Positions 1 through 9,023 of a stretch of DNA of 64,000 nt are shown here, piece after piece. Within the stretch, counting starts at the first letter, position 1. Every line of letters starts with the position of its first letter. The notes under the pieces were generated by a model, which saw only the letters and a program-made list of their open reading frames with translations, was not told the origin of the DNA and did no database searches. Source of the DNA: Notoacmeibacter ruber (lineage in GTDB: Bacteria > Pseudomonadota > Alphaproteobacteria > Rhizobiales > Rhizobiaceae); assembly GCF_003668555.1 (NCBI RefSeq), contig NZ_RCWN01000001.1:372001-436000 (forward strand). Direction: 5' to 3'. Both the position numbers and the translations under genes were made by a program.

Positions 1-1
1 G

Positions 2-856
2 CTGATCCGTCGAGCGATGGCAGAAGGCCCCGTTGATGCGCCGCCACTTCGCCGCATTACACTCGGTATGCAGGGGATCGTCGATCTGGAAGGACGCACC
101 CTTCTATGGTCGCCAGCTTTGACCTTTCACGAGGCGCCATTGGCCGATGCGTTGGAGGAGCGCTTCGATGTTCCGGCACGCCTTTACAATGACTGCGACC
201 TGATGGCCGAAGCGCTGCGCAAGCAGCCTTTTCGGAAAGGGTTGAAGGACTTCGCCGCCATATTGGTGGCCAGCGGTGTTGGAATGGGGCTTCACCTGCG
301 CGGCCAACTGGTCAACGGTTTGAAGTCGTCGGGCACGGAATTCGGCCATATCCCTGTTCACCCGGGCGGAGCCCTGTGTCGGTGCGGTCATCGGGGATGC
401 GTAGAGGCCTACGCGGGAGGCTACGCCATGGCGCGCCGGGCCGCCGGCCTTCACGGAAGCGATTCACCCGTCGATATCGGGGCGGTTTCCGACCTCTCTA
501 CTCTGGTCAGCAAGGCGGATGCAGGTGATATCCATGCTCGCGCGGCGATCGATGAGGCGGGAGAAGCGCTCGGCCTTGGTCTTGCGTCGCTGTTCACGCT
601 GGTCGATCCATTCCCGATTGTCCTGGTCGGTCAGCACGATGAGCTATTCGAACGGATGACGACACCGCTTCGCCGGACATTGGCGGCAACACGCGCCGGT
701 CAGGCCATTGCCGAAAGCCTGCCGATCTCCTTTTCTCCCGACCCCGTGCCACTGACCCTGGCCGGCGCAGCGCTCAGCGGACTGACCGCACTCGACGAAA
801 TGCTCGCGAACAATCTGCATCTCGTGAGGGAGCCCGGAGGAGGCAAAGCGGCATGA
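2..856 (+). CDS. ROK family protein (sugar kinase or NagC/XylR-type regulator), 5' end outside window
   Basis: The frame is open from base 2 with no stop before the first ATG at 17, and the usual ROK N-terminus (ATP-binding DIGGT motif, or HTH in regulators) is missing, so the gene begins upstream of the window. The visible part has the ROK core: GVGMG, the GTEFGH segment and the zinc-binding pattern CRCGHRGCVEAYAG near residue 120. ROK proteins either phosphorylate sugars or are sugar-responsive repressors; the deciding N-terminus cannot be seen. It overlaps the next gene by 4 nt (ATGA), so it belongs to the four-gene run that ends in glucokinase. The family call is firm; kinase versus regulator is open. 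Confidence 0.85.
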   Translation: MIRRAMAEGPVDAPPLRRITLGMQGIVDLEGRTLLWSPALTFHEAPLADALEERFDVPARLYNDCDLMAEALRKQPFRKGLKDFAAILVASGVGMGLHLRGQLVNGLKSSGTEFGHIPVHPGGALCRCGHRGCVEAYAGGYAMARRAAGLHGSDSPVDIGAVSDLSTLVSKADAGDIHARAAIDEAGEALGLGLASLFTLVDPFPIVLVGQHDELFERMTTPLRRTLAATRAGQAIAESLPISFSPDPVPLTLAGAALSGLTALDEMLANNLHLVREPGGGKAA

Positions 857-2256
857 AGCCGATTATTCTATCTCTTTTCTGCACCGCCCTGCTGGGTTTC
901 GCACCCATTTCGCAGGCGGAGGACCTGTTCGACGAGAGGGCACGACAGGATCCGCTGGTCGATGGCAGCTTTTCCGGGGCGCTTTCCGGCACGCAGCTTG
1001 AAACCTTTCGCCAGGCGGGAGAGACCCTTTTCACGGCGCGCTTTACAAGTGCGGACGGCGCGGGCCGGCCGATGGCGACCCAAGCTATCATCCCGACCAA
1101 ACGCAAGCGCTCCGTCCCGTCGCAATTCCAGCGTTTGGCCGGCATGGATTCCAACAGTTGCGCCTCCTGCCACCGTGACCCGAATCCCGGCGGCGCTGGA
1201 GACTTTTCGGTCAATGTCTTCGTATCCGAGGGTTTCAACCAGGCGGATTTCGACACGACGGATCCGCAATTCTCCAATGAGCGCAATACGAATCACCTTT
1301 TCGGCGCGGGGCTGGTCGAACTACTCGCTCGTGAAATGACCGCTGACCTTCAGGCCATTCGTGAGGAGGCGCTGATCGAAGCGCGCCGAAGCGGTGAATC
1401 CGTCACGAAGCCGCTTTCGACGAAAGGTGTCGACTTCGGCACGATCATGGCCGCACCGGATGGAATGATCGATCTCTCCGGGCTGGATGGTGTCGATACC
1501 GACCTGGTCATCCGTCCCTTTGGCCATAAGGGCGTCATGACGTCGCTTCGCCAGTTCAGCGTGAATGCCGCCAACCACCACCATGGTATGCAGGCGGTCG
1601 AGCGCTTTGGTTCGCGATGGACAGGCGAGGCCGATTTCGATGGCGATGGTTTGGGCAATGAAATCGGGGAGGCCGAAATCGCGGCTTTGGTGGCCTGGCA
1701 GGCGGGTCTTCCCGCGCCGGCCCGGCGCGACGATCTGGACGCGGCTGATGCGGCGCGGGTCGCCAACGGGGAACGGCTGTTTTCGGATCTTGGCTGCGCC
1801 TCCTGTCACAGGCCTGCTCTGCCGCTTGAAGACCTGACATTCATCGACCCCGGCCCGGTCGACGCGGCCGGCACTATGCGGCCCGGCGAGGGGGTGGATC
1901 GCCGATACGACCTTTCCACTGCAGCACGAAATCTCTTACGCGATGAAAAGGGGCGCGTGATGGTGCCTCTCTATGGCGACTTGAAACGCCACCGGATCGT
2001 GGATCAACAGGTCGACGGGTTCGGCAATGAGCTGCTGGCTCAGCGCTTCGTGGAGCGCGATGTTTTTCAGACGACCGAATTGTGGGGTGTCGGCTCGACG
2101 GCGCCCTACGGTCATCGCGGCGACATGACGACGCTGACGGAAGCGATAGAGGCCCATGGTGGCGATGCGCGAAAGCCGCGCGATGCCTTCATCGAATTGG
2201 GCGAGAAGGAGCGATCGGACATTGTTGGATTTCTCAGGACCTTGGTGATCCGATGA
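853..2256 (+). CDS. Di-haem oxidoreductase (DHOR family, putative peroxidase)
   Basis: 467 aa with a Sec signal peptide (about residues 1-22, cut after SQA), so it is periplasmic. Two haem c attachment motifs are visible: CASCH at residues 103-107 and CASCH at 315-319. The C-terminus APYGHRGDMTTL followed by HGG and a conserved ER/IVGFL stretch is typical of the DHOR (thiol oxidoreductase-like) family, which is related to MauG and cytochrome c peroxidases. It starts inside the stop of the ROK gene and its own stop overlaps the start of the next gene (ATGA both times), which points to translational coupling. The substrate is unknown; haem ligation and export are the solid parts of the call. 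Confidence 0.88.
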   Translation: MKPIILSLFCTALLGFAPISQAEDLFDERARQDPLVDGSFSGALSGTQLETFRQAGETLFTARFTSADGAGRPMATQAIIPTKRKRSVPSQFQRLAGMDSNSCASCHRDPNPGGAGDFSVNVFVSEGFNQADFDTTDPQFSNERNTNHLFGAGLVELLAREMTADLQAIREEALIEARRSGESVTKPLSTKGVDFGTIMAAPDGMIDLSGLDGVDTDLVIRPFGHKGVMTSLRQFSVNAANHHHGMQAVERFGSRWTGEADFDGDGLGNEIGEAEIAALVAWQAGLPAPARRDDLDAADAARVANGERLFSDLGCASCHRPALPLEDLTFIDPGPVDAAGTMRPGEGVDRRYDLSTAARNLLRDEKGRVMVPLYGDLKRHRIVDQQVDGFGNELLAQRFVERDVFQTTELWGVGSTAPYGHRGDMTTLTEAIEAHGGDARKPRDAFIELGEKERSDIVGFLRTLVIR

Positions 2257-3968
2257 AGTGGCGCATCGTTCTTCTTGTTGCTTTATCGGCTGCAACGCCC
2301 GGCTTCGCGGCGGAGGGCGCACCGACTGCCTTGCCGATGGATGTGCCCGCCCTTCGGGAACAGGCGAAGGAAGCGGGTATCGAACACGTTTATGAAGGCC
2401 CGTGGGAATATTTCGTCGGCGGCGGGGTCGCCGCTTTCGATTGTAATGGCGACCGGTTTCCCGACCTTGCTTTCGCTGGCGGGACCAACGATGCCGCGCT
2501 TTATGTCAACCATTCGCGACCGGGCGAAGAGTTGCGCTTCGCACAGGCGGAAGAAGCGCTTCCGAAGGAGGCTCGTGACAAGGTCACCGGGCTCTATCCG
2601 CTCGACATCGATGGTGACGGTAACAAGGATCTCATCGTCCTGCGGGTCGGTGAAAACGTGATCCTGAAAGGGGATGGCGCCTGCCATTTCGAAAAGACCA
2701 ACCGTAATTTCTCCTTTGATGGCGGGCGGGCATGGACAACCGCCTTTGCCGCGACCTTCGAGCAGGACGGCCGCTTTCCCACCCTCGCTTTCGGCAATTA
2801 TGTGGACCGCAGCGCGCCAGGTTCCCCTTTCGGTACCTGCCATGACAATGTCCTGATCCGCCCGCGTGAAGCGGCTGACGGAACGCCCGATTATTCGGAC
2901 CCGCAAACCATGACGCCCGGCTATTGCGCGCTTTCCATGCTGTTCACCGATTGGAACGGTTCGGGCGTTCCTGCCCTCCGCATCACCAATGACCGGCAAT
3001 ATTATCGCGGCGGACAGGAAGAGCTCTGGCGCGTCGATCCCGGTCGGCCTGCGCGACCTTACCGGTCCACCGATGGGTGGCAGGCGGTCACGATATGGGG
3101 AATGGGTATTGCGGAAACGGACCTTGATGCCGACGGCAAACCCGAATACGCCCTCACATCCATGGGCGATACCAAACTGCAGACGCTGGACGAAGAGGCC
3201 GAAGAGGACCGGCCCGTCTATCGTGACATAGCCGTCGAGAAGGGTACGACCGCTCATCGGCCCTATACGGGCGATGACATCAAGCCCTCGACAGGCTGGC
3301 ATGCGGAATTTGCCGACATGAACAATGACGGCCGGACCGATCTTTTCATCGCCAAGGGCAATGTGCAGCAAATGCCGGATTTCGCGCGCTTCGACCCGGA
3401 TAATCTTCTGCTTGGAACGTTCGATGGCCGCTTTGTCGAGGCGGGAGAGCCGGCTGGCCTTGCGCGCGCCACACGGGGGCGCGGAGGCGCGGTGGTGGAT
3501 CTCAACATGGACGGCATGCTTGATCTTGTGGTCGTTAATCGGCAGGCGCCGGTGGCTCTGTTCCGTAATGGAGGCGCAATGCGCGACGATGGACGTTCAC
3601 CGTCTCCGATGGGAAGCTGGATTGCCGTCGAGCTTCATCAGGACGGACCGAATCCCGATGCCATCGGGGCCGTTATCTCTGTCCGGTTGGGCAACGAGAC
3701 CGTGACGCGTCGCATTTCCGTCGGTGGTGGGCATGCGTCGGGTCATCTGGGCTTCGTGCATGTCGGAACCGGCACGGCGGAACGGGCCGAGATTCGCGTA
3801 AAGTGGCCTGATGGCGACTGGAGCGCGCCCTATCGCGTTTTTGCCGGCAATTTCATCCGCATCGACCGGCAGACCGATCACGCGCGCTACTGGTACCCAA
3901 TCCGCATTGATGAGAAACAGAAAACAGGTGACCAATCGGCCAGCCTTGCAGCGGAAAAGCATCCATGA
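2253..3968 (+). CDS. CRTAC1 family secreted protein (FG-GAP/VCBS repeats, ASPIC/UnbV domain)
   Basis: The start at 2253 (MKWRIVLLV) gives 571 aa with a clear signal peptide cut after GFA; the open frame continues 57 codons upstream but that part lies inside the haem protein gene. Several FG-GAP-like calcium-binding beta-propeller motifs are visible (DCNGDRFPD, DIDGDGNKD, DLDADGKPE, DMNNDGRTD, DLNMDGMLD), followed by a C-terminal ASPIC/UnbV-type domain (IGAVISVRLG...KWPDGDW). Such proteins are extracytoplasmic and of mostly unknown function. The gene is overlapped at both ends by neighbours (ATGA), so it is made together with a di-haem protein and glucokinase. Confidence 0.85.
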   Translation: MKWRIVLLVALSAATPGFAAEGAPTALPMDVPALREQAKEAGIEHVYEGPWEYFVGGGVAAFDCNGDRFPDLAFAGGTNDAALYVNHSRPGEELRFAQAEEALPKEARDKVTGLYPLDIDGDGNKDLIVLRVGENVILKGDGACHFEKTNRNFSFDGGRAWTTAFAATFEQDGRFPTLAFGNYVDRSAPGSPFGTCHDNVLIRPREAADGTPDYSDPQTMTPGYCALSMLFTDWNGSGVPALRITNDRQYYRGGQEELWRVDPGRPARPYRSTDGWQAVTIWGMGIAETDLDADGKPEYALTSMGDTKLQTLDEEAEEDRPVYRDIAVEKGTTAHRPYTGDDIKPSTGWHAEFADMNNDGRTDLFIAKGNVQQMPDFARFDPDNLLLGTFDGRFVEAGEPAGLARATRGRGGAVVDLNMDGMLDLVVVNRQAPVALFRNGGAMRDDGRSPSPMGSWIAVELHQDGPNPDAIGAVISVRLGNETVTRRISVGGGHASGHLGFVHVGTGTAERAEIRVKWPDGDWSAPYRVFAGNFIRIDRQTDHARYWYPIRIDEKQKTGDQSASLAAEKHP

Positions 3969-5044
3969 CCGATAGCCAGATGCGTCGTGCACGACCGCCT
4001 GCCGGTGGCAAACGGGTCGTGTCCGACATGCCCGAAGCGCACATACTGCCCTTTCCCGTCATCGTCGGAGATATCGGCGGCACCAATGCGCGGTTCGCGA
4101 TCGTTCCGTCGCCCGATTCGGAGCATGTTCGCCTACCGACACAACGAACGGCCGCCCATCCGTCGGTCGAGGCGGCGCTGCTTGCCGCTCTCGGTGAATG
4201 GTCTGGCCCTCCGCCGGCCTCGGCACTTTTCGCGCTGGCCGGGCCTGTTCTCGGTGACCGCATCCCGCTGACCAATTGTCCGTGGGTGATCGACGCGCAG
4301 GCGGTGATGAAGGCGCTCGACCTCTCCGCATTCATGGCCGTCAACGATTTCGAGGGCCAGGCTCTCGCGGCGGCCGCGTTGCCGGAAGAGGACTGGATCG
4401 TCCTCCGGGAGGGACAGGCCGTTTCCAACTCGCCGCGCATCATCCTTGGGCCGGGCACCGGCCTCGGGGTTGGCGGACTGATCGAACTGCCGGGACTCTG
4501 GGTCCCGGTGCCGGGCGAGGGTGGTCACGTGGATATGGGGCCTAGAACCGCCGATGATCTGGCGCTTTGGCCTCATCTCCACGCTCAGGTCGGACATCGC
4601 ATATCGGGTGAGGCCATCCTGTGCGGGCGGGGCCTGCTCAATCTCTATCGTGCGGTTTCCGCCCGGCGTCGAACCGATCCACGCCATGATCGGTCCGAGG
4701 ATATCACCCGCGCTGCTCTGGCCGGTGAAGATTCGATCGCAGAAGAAACCATTCGCCATTTTGTGACGTATCTTGGCCGTCTCGCCGGCGATCTGGCGCT
4801 TGTCTACGGTGCGCGCGGCGGCGCTTATATAACCGGCGGCATTGCGCCGGTCATTCTGCCCTTCCTGCGCGACAAATCCTTTATCGACGCGTTTGACGAC
4901 AAGGCGCCGCACTCCGCCTGGCTCTCCACTATCCCGATTCATATCGTCGCCCATGAATCGCCGGCGCTTGCGGGGCTTGCCGCTTATGCGGCAGAGCCCG
5001 ATCTCTATGCGGTCTCGCAGGCGGGACGCTTCTGGAGCAGATAA
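3965..5044 (+). CDS. glk: Glucokinase
   Basis: ATP-dependent phosphorylation of glucose to glucose-6-phosphate, cytoplasmic. The phosphate-binding motif VGDIGGTNARFAIV lies near residues 33-46, and GPGTGLGVGGL, PGEGGHVDMGP and GAYITGGIAP are the family's later motifs (hexokinase-fold Glk family, distinct from ROK kinases). The first ATG at 3965 overlaps the upstream stop; an ATG at 4028 (MPEAHILPF) would remove an unconserved 21-residue tail and is a fair alternative. It is the last gene of the four-gene run and converges with livM 7 nt away. A glucose kinase here suggests that the run handles glucose or a glucoside. Confidence 0.92.
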   Translation: MTDSQMRRARPPAGGKRVVSDMPEAHILPFPVIVGDIGGTNARFAIVPSPDSEHVRLPTQRTAAHPSVEAALLAALGEWSGPPPASALFALAGPVLGDRIPLTNCPWVIDAQAVMKALDLSAFMAVNDFEGQALAAAALPEEDWIVLREGQAVSNSPRIILGPGTGLGVGGLIELPGLWVPVPGEGGHVDMGPRTADDLALWPHLHAQVGHRISGEAILCGRGLLNLYRAVSARRRTDPRHDRSEDITRAALAGEDSIAEETIRHFVTYLGRLAGDLALVYGARGGAYITGGIAPVILPFLRDKSFIDAFDDKAPHSAWLSTIPIHIVAHESPALAGLAAYAAEPDLYAVSQAGRFWSR

Positions 5045-5051
5045 AGCGCCG

Positions 5052-6101
5052 TCAGACCTCCGAACGGCTTTCCTGCGCTTCGCTCGCCGGTTCGATGGAT
5101 CGACCACGCCACTGGTTCCAGCGGTGGGACAATTCTCCGACGATGCCGCGCCGGAAGAGCAGGACGCACGCCACGAAGACGGCGCCCTGAACGATCGTGG
5201 TGAGCGATCCGATCTGTGCCAGTTCGTTCTGCAATGTGATGATAATCGTGGCGCCGAGAATGGGGCCGAGCATCGTGCCAATGCCCCCCAGAACCGCCAT
5301 CAATACGACCTCGCCGCTCATCTGCCACTGAACATCGGTGAGTGACGCGAGCTGAAACACCATCACCTTGGTCGATCCGGCGAGCCCGGACAATGCGGCG
5401 GAGAGGACGAAGGCCATCAGTTTGTAGCGGTCGGCGTCGTAACCGAGTGAAATGGCGCGATCCTCGTTTTCACGGATCGATTTGAGCACCTGACCGAACG
5501 GCGAGTGGACGGTCCGATAGACGATGAAGATGCCGAAGCAGAAGATCGCCAGAACCAGATAATAGACGCTCATATTGCTCGTCATGTCGATGATGCCGAA
5601 CAACGACCGCCGCGGGACGCCCTGCAACCCGTCCTCACCGCCGGTAAAAGGCGCTTGAAGACAGACGAAATAGACCATCTGGGCCAGTGCGAGGGTAATC
5701 ATCGCGAAATAGATGCCTTGCCGCCGGATGGCGATCAGCCCGATCAGAAGGCCGAGCAGCGCGCCCGTTGCAGTACCCGCAAGGATACCCAGCTCCGCGG
5801 TAAGCCCGAGCGATTGCAGACAATAGCCGGTGACATAGGCGGAAAAGCCGAAGAAGGCGGCGTGGCCGAAGGAAAGAAGGCCCGCAAAGCCCAACAGCAG
5901 ATTGAAGGCAGCGGCAAAGAGCGCGAAGCACAGCACCTTTGCCACCATGACGGGATAGAAAAAGTGCGGCGCGGCCAGAAGGGCGATAATACCGATAACG
6001 GCCCAGAGGCGTAGGTCGGCCAGAAGAGGCGTTTTGTTTTCGCTCTCCTCGTCAGCGAGGTGGGATAGTTCGCCGGACGAATGCAGATTGCTCCCGCTCA
6101 T
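5052..6101 (-). CDS. livM: Branched-chain amino acid ABC transporter permease LivM
   Basis: 349 aa when started at the ATG at 6101 (MSGSNLHSS), 2 nt after the livH stop; the upstream in-frame part lies inside livH and is ignored. It is strongly hydrophobic, with about eight to ten membrane segments and the LivM-type block LLLGFAGLLSFGHAAFFG, plus the permease-ATPase coupling region around SIRENEDRAISLGYD. It carries amino acids or related small acids through the inner membrane with LivH, powered by LivG/LivF. The N-terminal 30 residues are hydrophilic and variable, as in other LivM proteins. Last gene of the leftward operon. Confidence 0.93.
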   Translation of the reverse strand: MSGSNLHSSGELSHLADEESENKTPLLADLRLWAVIGIIALLAAPHFFYPVMVAKVLCFALFAAAFNLLLGFAGLLSFGHAAFFGFSAYVTGYCLQSLGLTAELGILAGTATGALLGLLIGLIAIRRQGIYFAMITLALAQMVYFVCLQAPFTGGEDGLQGVPRRSLFGIIDMTSNMSVYYLVLAIFCFGIFIVYRTVHSPFGQVLKSIRENEDRAISLGYDADRYKLMAFVLSAALSGLAGSTKVMVFQLASLTDVQWQMSGEVVLMAVLGGIGTMLGPILGATIIITLQNELAQIGSLTTIVQGAVFVACVLLFRRGIVGELSHRWNQWRGRSIEPASEAQESRSEV

Positions 6102-6103
6102 GT

Positions 6104-6994
6104 TCAAGCCGCCTTTCCGAAGAGGCCCGCCGGCCGGACGACCAGGACGACCGCCATGACCACGAAAATCACGATATTGGACGCTTCCGGCCAGAAAACG
6201 CGCGTCAGCCCCTCGCAAAGACCCAGAAGAAAGCCGGATATGACCGCCCCCTTGATTGAGCCGAGGCCGCCGATCACGACAATGGCGAACACCACAATGA
6301 TGATGTTGGACCCCATGAGCGGGTTCACCGAGTAGATCGGTGCGGCCAGAACGCCCGCAAATGCTGCCAACGCCACTCCGAAACCGTAGGTTACGGTGAC
6401 GAGGAGGGGAACATTCACCCCGAAGGCGCGGACGAGATCAGCATTCTCCACCGCAGCGCGCATCGTCGCGCCAAGCCTCGTCTTTTCGATCAGAAGCCAT
6501 GTCGCGATGCAGACGATAAGCGACGCCACGATGACCCAGGCGCGATAGACGGGCAGGAACATGAAGCCGAGATTGAAAACGCCCTGCAAGGAATCGGGAA
6601 TGGCGTACCGTTCGCCGGAGACGCCATAGAAATGACGGAACGCGCCTTCCAGCAAGAGCGCCAGGCCGAAGGTGAGCAACAGGCCGTAAAGATGGTCGAG
6701 ATCGGCGAGCGGTCGAAGCAGCAGCCGTTCAATCACCATTCCGAACAAGCCCACAATGACGGGCGCGAGGAGGAGGGAGGGCCAGTAGCCGATCCCCATA
6801 ATGTCGAGGAGAAGAAAGGCCACGAACGCGCCGACCATGTAGAGCGCGCCATGGGCGAAATTGACGATGTTGAGAAGGCCGAAGATCAGGGCAAGGCCGA
6901 GGCTGAGGACGGCGTAGAACGCACCATTGATGAGGCCAATCAAAAGCTGGCCCATAAAGACCGGAAGCGGAATGTCCAGCAGCGCCATTCTCAA
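6104..6994 (-). CDS. livH: Branched-chain amino acid ABC transporter permease LivH
   Basis: 296 aa, hydrophobic throughout, with the LivH signature at the N-terminus (LINGAFYAVLSLGLALIFG, then NFAHGALYMVGAF) and the conserved GGLGSIKGA near the C-terminus. It pairs with LivM as the membrane channel of a HAAT-family importer. It lies downstream of the binding-protein gene, separated by about 70 nt that hold a stem-loop, and 2 nt before livM. Substrate specificity (Leu/Ile/Val, other amino acids, urea or aromatic acids) cannot be read from the permease. Confidence 0.93.
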   Translation of the reverse strand: MRMALLDIPLPVFMGQLLIGLINGAFYAVLSLGLALIFGLLNIVNFAHGALYMVGAFVAFLLLDIMGIGYWPSLLLAPVIVGLFGMVIERLLLRPLADLDHLYGLLLTFGLALLLEGAFRHFYGVSGERYAIPDSLQGVFNLGFMFLPVYRAWVIVASLIVCIATWLLIEKTRLGATMRAAVENADLVRAFGVNVPLLVTVTYGFGVALAAFAGVLAAPIYSVNPLMGSNIIIVVFAIVVIGGLGSIKGAVISGFLLGLCEGLTRVFWPEASNIVIFVVMAVVLVVRPAGLFGKAA

Positions 6995-7021
6995 CCCTCA
7001 TGCATGAAGAAGACAGGGGGC

Positions 7022-7051
7022 GGCTGGGGCAATCATATCGTCGCCCCAGCC
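7022..7051 (-). terminator. Intercistronic stem-loop between the binding-protein gene and livH
   Basis: GGCTGGGGC (7022-7030) pairs perfectly with GCCCCAGCC (7043-7051): a 9-bp GC-rich stem and a 12-nt loop. No T-run follows on the minus strand, so it is more likely an mRNA-stabilising or partial-attenuation hairpin than a full terminator. Such hairpins after binding-protein genes commonly give the binding protein a higher level than the permeases. The pairing is seen; the role is inferred. Confidence 0.6.
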
Positions 7052-7062
7052 AGACTGTTCGA

Positions 7063-8286
7063 TCAGTTGTTCTTGATCGCTTCGCAGGTGCCGTCTTCCA
7101 GCGAGCGAAAGGCGTCATCGCCGGGGATCGTGCTGACGATGTTGTAATAGTCCCACTTGCCCTCGCTTTCCTCAGGCTTCTTGACCTGCGCCAGGAACAT
7201 GTCGTGGACCATCAGCCCGTCTTCGCGGACCCTGCCATTGCGGGCGAAGGCGTCCTCGATCGGCATTTCCTTCAGCTTGGCGACGACCGTCTTGGCGTCG
7301 TCGGTGCCGGTCTCCTTGACGGCCTTCAGATAGTTGAGGACCGAAGAATACATGCCGGCATGGACCATCGACGGCTTGCCGCCATGCTTCTCCTCGAACT
7401 TGGCGCTCCATTCGCGCGCCTTCTCGTCCTGATCCCAGTAAAAGCCCGTGGTCAGCGTCAGGCCTTGGGCGGCATCGAGGCCGAGCGCGTCGACATCGGT
7501 AATGAAAAGAAGCAGTGAAGCGAGCGCCTGACCGCCCTGAACAATGCCGAATTCCTGCGCCTGCTTGACCGAGTTCTGCGTGTCGGTACCGGCATTGGCA
7601 AGACCGATGACCTTGGCGCCCGAACCTTGCGCCTGCAAAAGGAAGGACGAGAAGTCCTGCGTCGGGAACGGCGCGCGGACATTGCCGATAACGGTGCCGC
7701 CATTGGCCTTCACCGCGTCCATCGCATTCTCTTCCAGCTTGTGGCCGAAAGCATAGTCGGCAGTGATGAAGTACCAGCTGTCATTGCCTTCCTTGACCAT
7801 GGCGACAGCGGTGCCGTTGGCCAGCGCGTCGGTGTCGTAGGTCCAGTGAATGCCGGTCTCAGGCGCGCAGTTCTCGTTGGTCAGTGCCGCGCTGGCGCCG
7901 CCATTGTTGATATAGGCAATGCCCTTTTCGCTGGTGACTTCCTGCAGGGCGATTCCGACGCCCGAATTGGCGCCCCCAACAACCAGGTCGACCTTGTCCT
8001 GATCGGCCCACTGACGCGCGATATTGGAGCCGATATCGGCCTTGTTCTGGTGGTCGGCGGTCAGCAATTCGATCTTTTTGCCGTCGATCTCACCGCCCAT
8101 CTCGTCGATTGCCATCTGCGCGGCAACCACGGATCCTTCTCCATCGATGGCCGAGTATGGGCCGGACATGTCGAGGTTCATGCCGATCTTGATCGTGTCG
8201 TCGCTAATGCCGCCATCCTGGGCGAGGGCCGGCGTCACAAGCGCGGTCGCGGCTCCGGCCAGAAGCATGGTTTTCATCAGTTTCAT
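7063..8286 (-). CDS. ABC transporter substrate-binding protein (LivK-like, periplasmic)
   Basis: 407 aa from the ATG at 8286 (MKLMKTMLLAGAATALV), chosen because it puts the signal peptide (cleaved near ALAQ) at the very start and follows a strong ribosome binding site (GGGAGGAAAG). The open frame runs 11 codons further but that lacks support. The mature protein is a type I periplasmic binding protein: ISDDTIKIGMNLDMSGPYS at the start and a second lobe with GVLVVGG-type strands. It delivers ligand to LivHM. It sits in the middle of the operon, after livGF and before livHM. Proteins of this type bind Leu/Ile/Val or other amino or organic acids; the ligand is not determined. Confidence 0.92.
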   Translation of the reverse strand: MKLMKTMLLAGAATALVTPALAQDGGISDDTIKIGMNLDMSGPYSAIDGEGSVVAAQMAIDEMGGEIDGKKIELLTADHQNKADIGSNIARQWADQDKVDLVVGGANSGVGIALQEVTSEKGIAYINNGGASAALTNENCAPETGIHWTYDTDALANGTAVAMVKEGNDSWYFITADYAFGHKLEENAMDAVKANGGTVIGNVRAPFPTQDFSSFLLQAQGSGAKVIGLANAGTDTQNSVKQAQEFGIVQGGQALASLLLFITDVDALGLDAAQGLTLTTGFYWDQDEKAREWSAKFEEKHGGKPSMVHAGMYSSVLNYLKAVKETGTDDAKTVVAKLKEMPIEDAFARNGRVREDGLMVHDMFLAQVKKPEESEGKWDYYNIVSTIPGDDAFRSLEDGTCEAIKNN

Positions 8287-8315
8287 ATCTTTCCTCCCAA
8301 GTGTCGGCTCCCGGT

Positions 8316-9023
8316 TCATATGCCGAGATAGCCGGTTATCGTTTCCCTGTTGGCTTCCACCTCGTCGCGTTCGAAACTGTCGATGACACGACCATGTTCG
8401 ACCACATAGTGGCGGTCGCCGACCGCCTCGGCGAAACGGAAGTTTTGTTCGACCAGCAAAATCGTGAAGCCTTCCTCCCTCAGCTTTGCGATGATCTGGC
8501 CGATCTGCTCGACGATTACAGGGGCAAGGCCCTCCGTCGGTTCGTCGAGAAGAAGAAGGCGCGCTCCGGTTCTCAGAATACGCGCAATGGCGAGCATCTG
8601 CTGCTCGCCGCCCGAGAGCTTGGTCCCCTGGCTCGCTCCACGTGTCTGAAGAATGGGGAAGAGTTCGTAGACCCGTTCAACGCTCATCCCGCCTTCGGCG
8701 ACGATGGGCGGCAGCAGGAGATTCTCTTTCACGGTAAGCGACGAGAAGATCCCCCGCTCTTCGGGGCAGAAGGCGATTCCCGCCCGCGCGATCTGGTTGG
8801 CCGACAGGCCGATCGTTTCAATGGAGCCGAAGCGGACCGAACCGTTCCGCTTCTTCACCAGCCCCATAATCGAGCGCATGGTGGTCGTTTTGCCGGCGCC
8901 ATTGCGGCCGAGAAGGGTGACGATCTCGCCCTTGCCGACGGTAAAGTCCATGCCGTGCAGGATGTGGCTCTCGCCGTACCAGGCGCCCAGACCGTCGACG
9001 GTCAGCAACGGCTCAGTCATCAT
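8316..9023 (-). CDS. livF: Branched-chain amino acid ABC transporter ATP-binding protein LivF
   Basis: 235 aa ABC ATPase. Walker A GRNGAGKTTT, the signature motif LSGGEQQMLAIAR and Walker B LLLLDEPTEGLAP are all present. The short length and the LivF-specific N-terminus (VDGLGAWYGESHILHGM) separate it from LivG. It overlaps the end of livG by 11 nt and precedes the binding-protein gene by about 30 nt. A second possible ATG lies one codon downstream (9020). Confidence 0.94.
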   Translation of the reverse strand: MMTEPLLTVDGLGAWYGESHILHGMDFTVGKGEIVTLLGRNGAGKTTTMRSIMGLVKKRNGSVRFGSIETIGLSANQIARAGIAFCPEERGIFSSLTVKENLLLPPIVAEGGMSVERVYELFPILQTRGASQGTKLSGGEQQMLAIARILRTGARLLLLDEPTEGLAPVIVEQIGQIIAKLREEGFTILLVEQNFRFAEAVGDRHYVVEHGRVIDSFERDEVEANRETITGYLGI

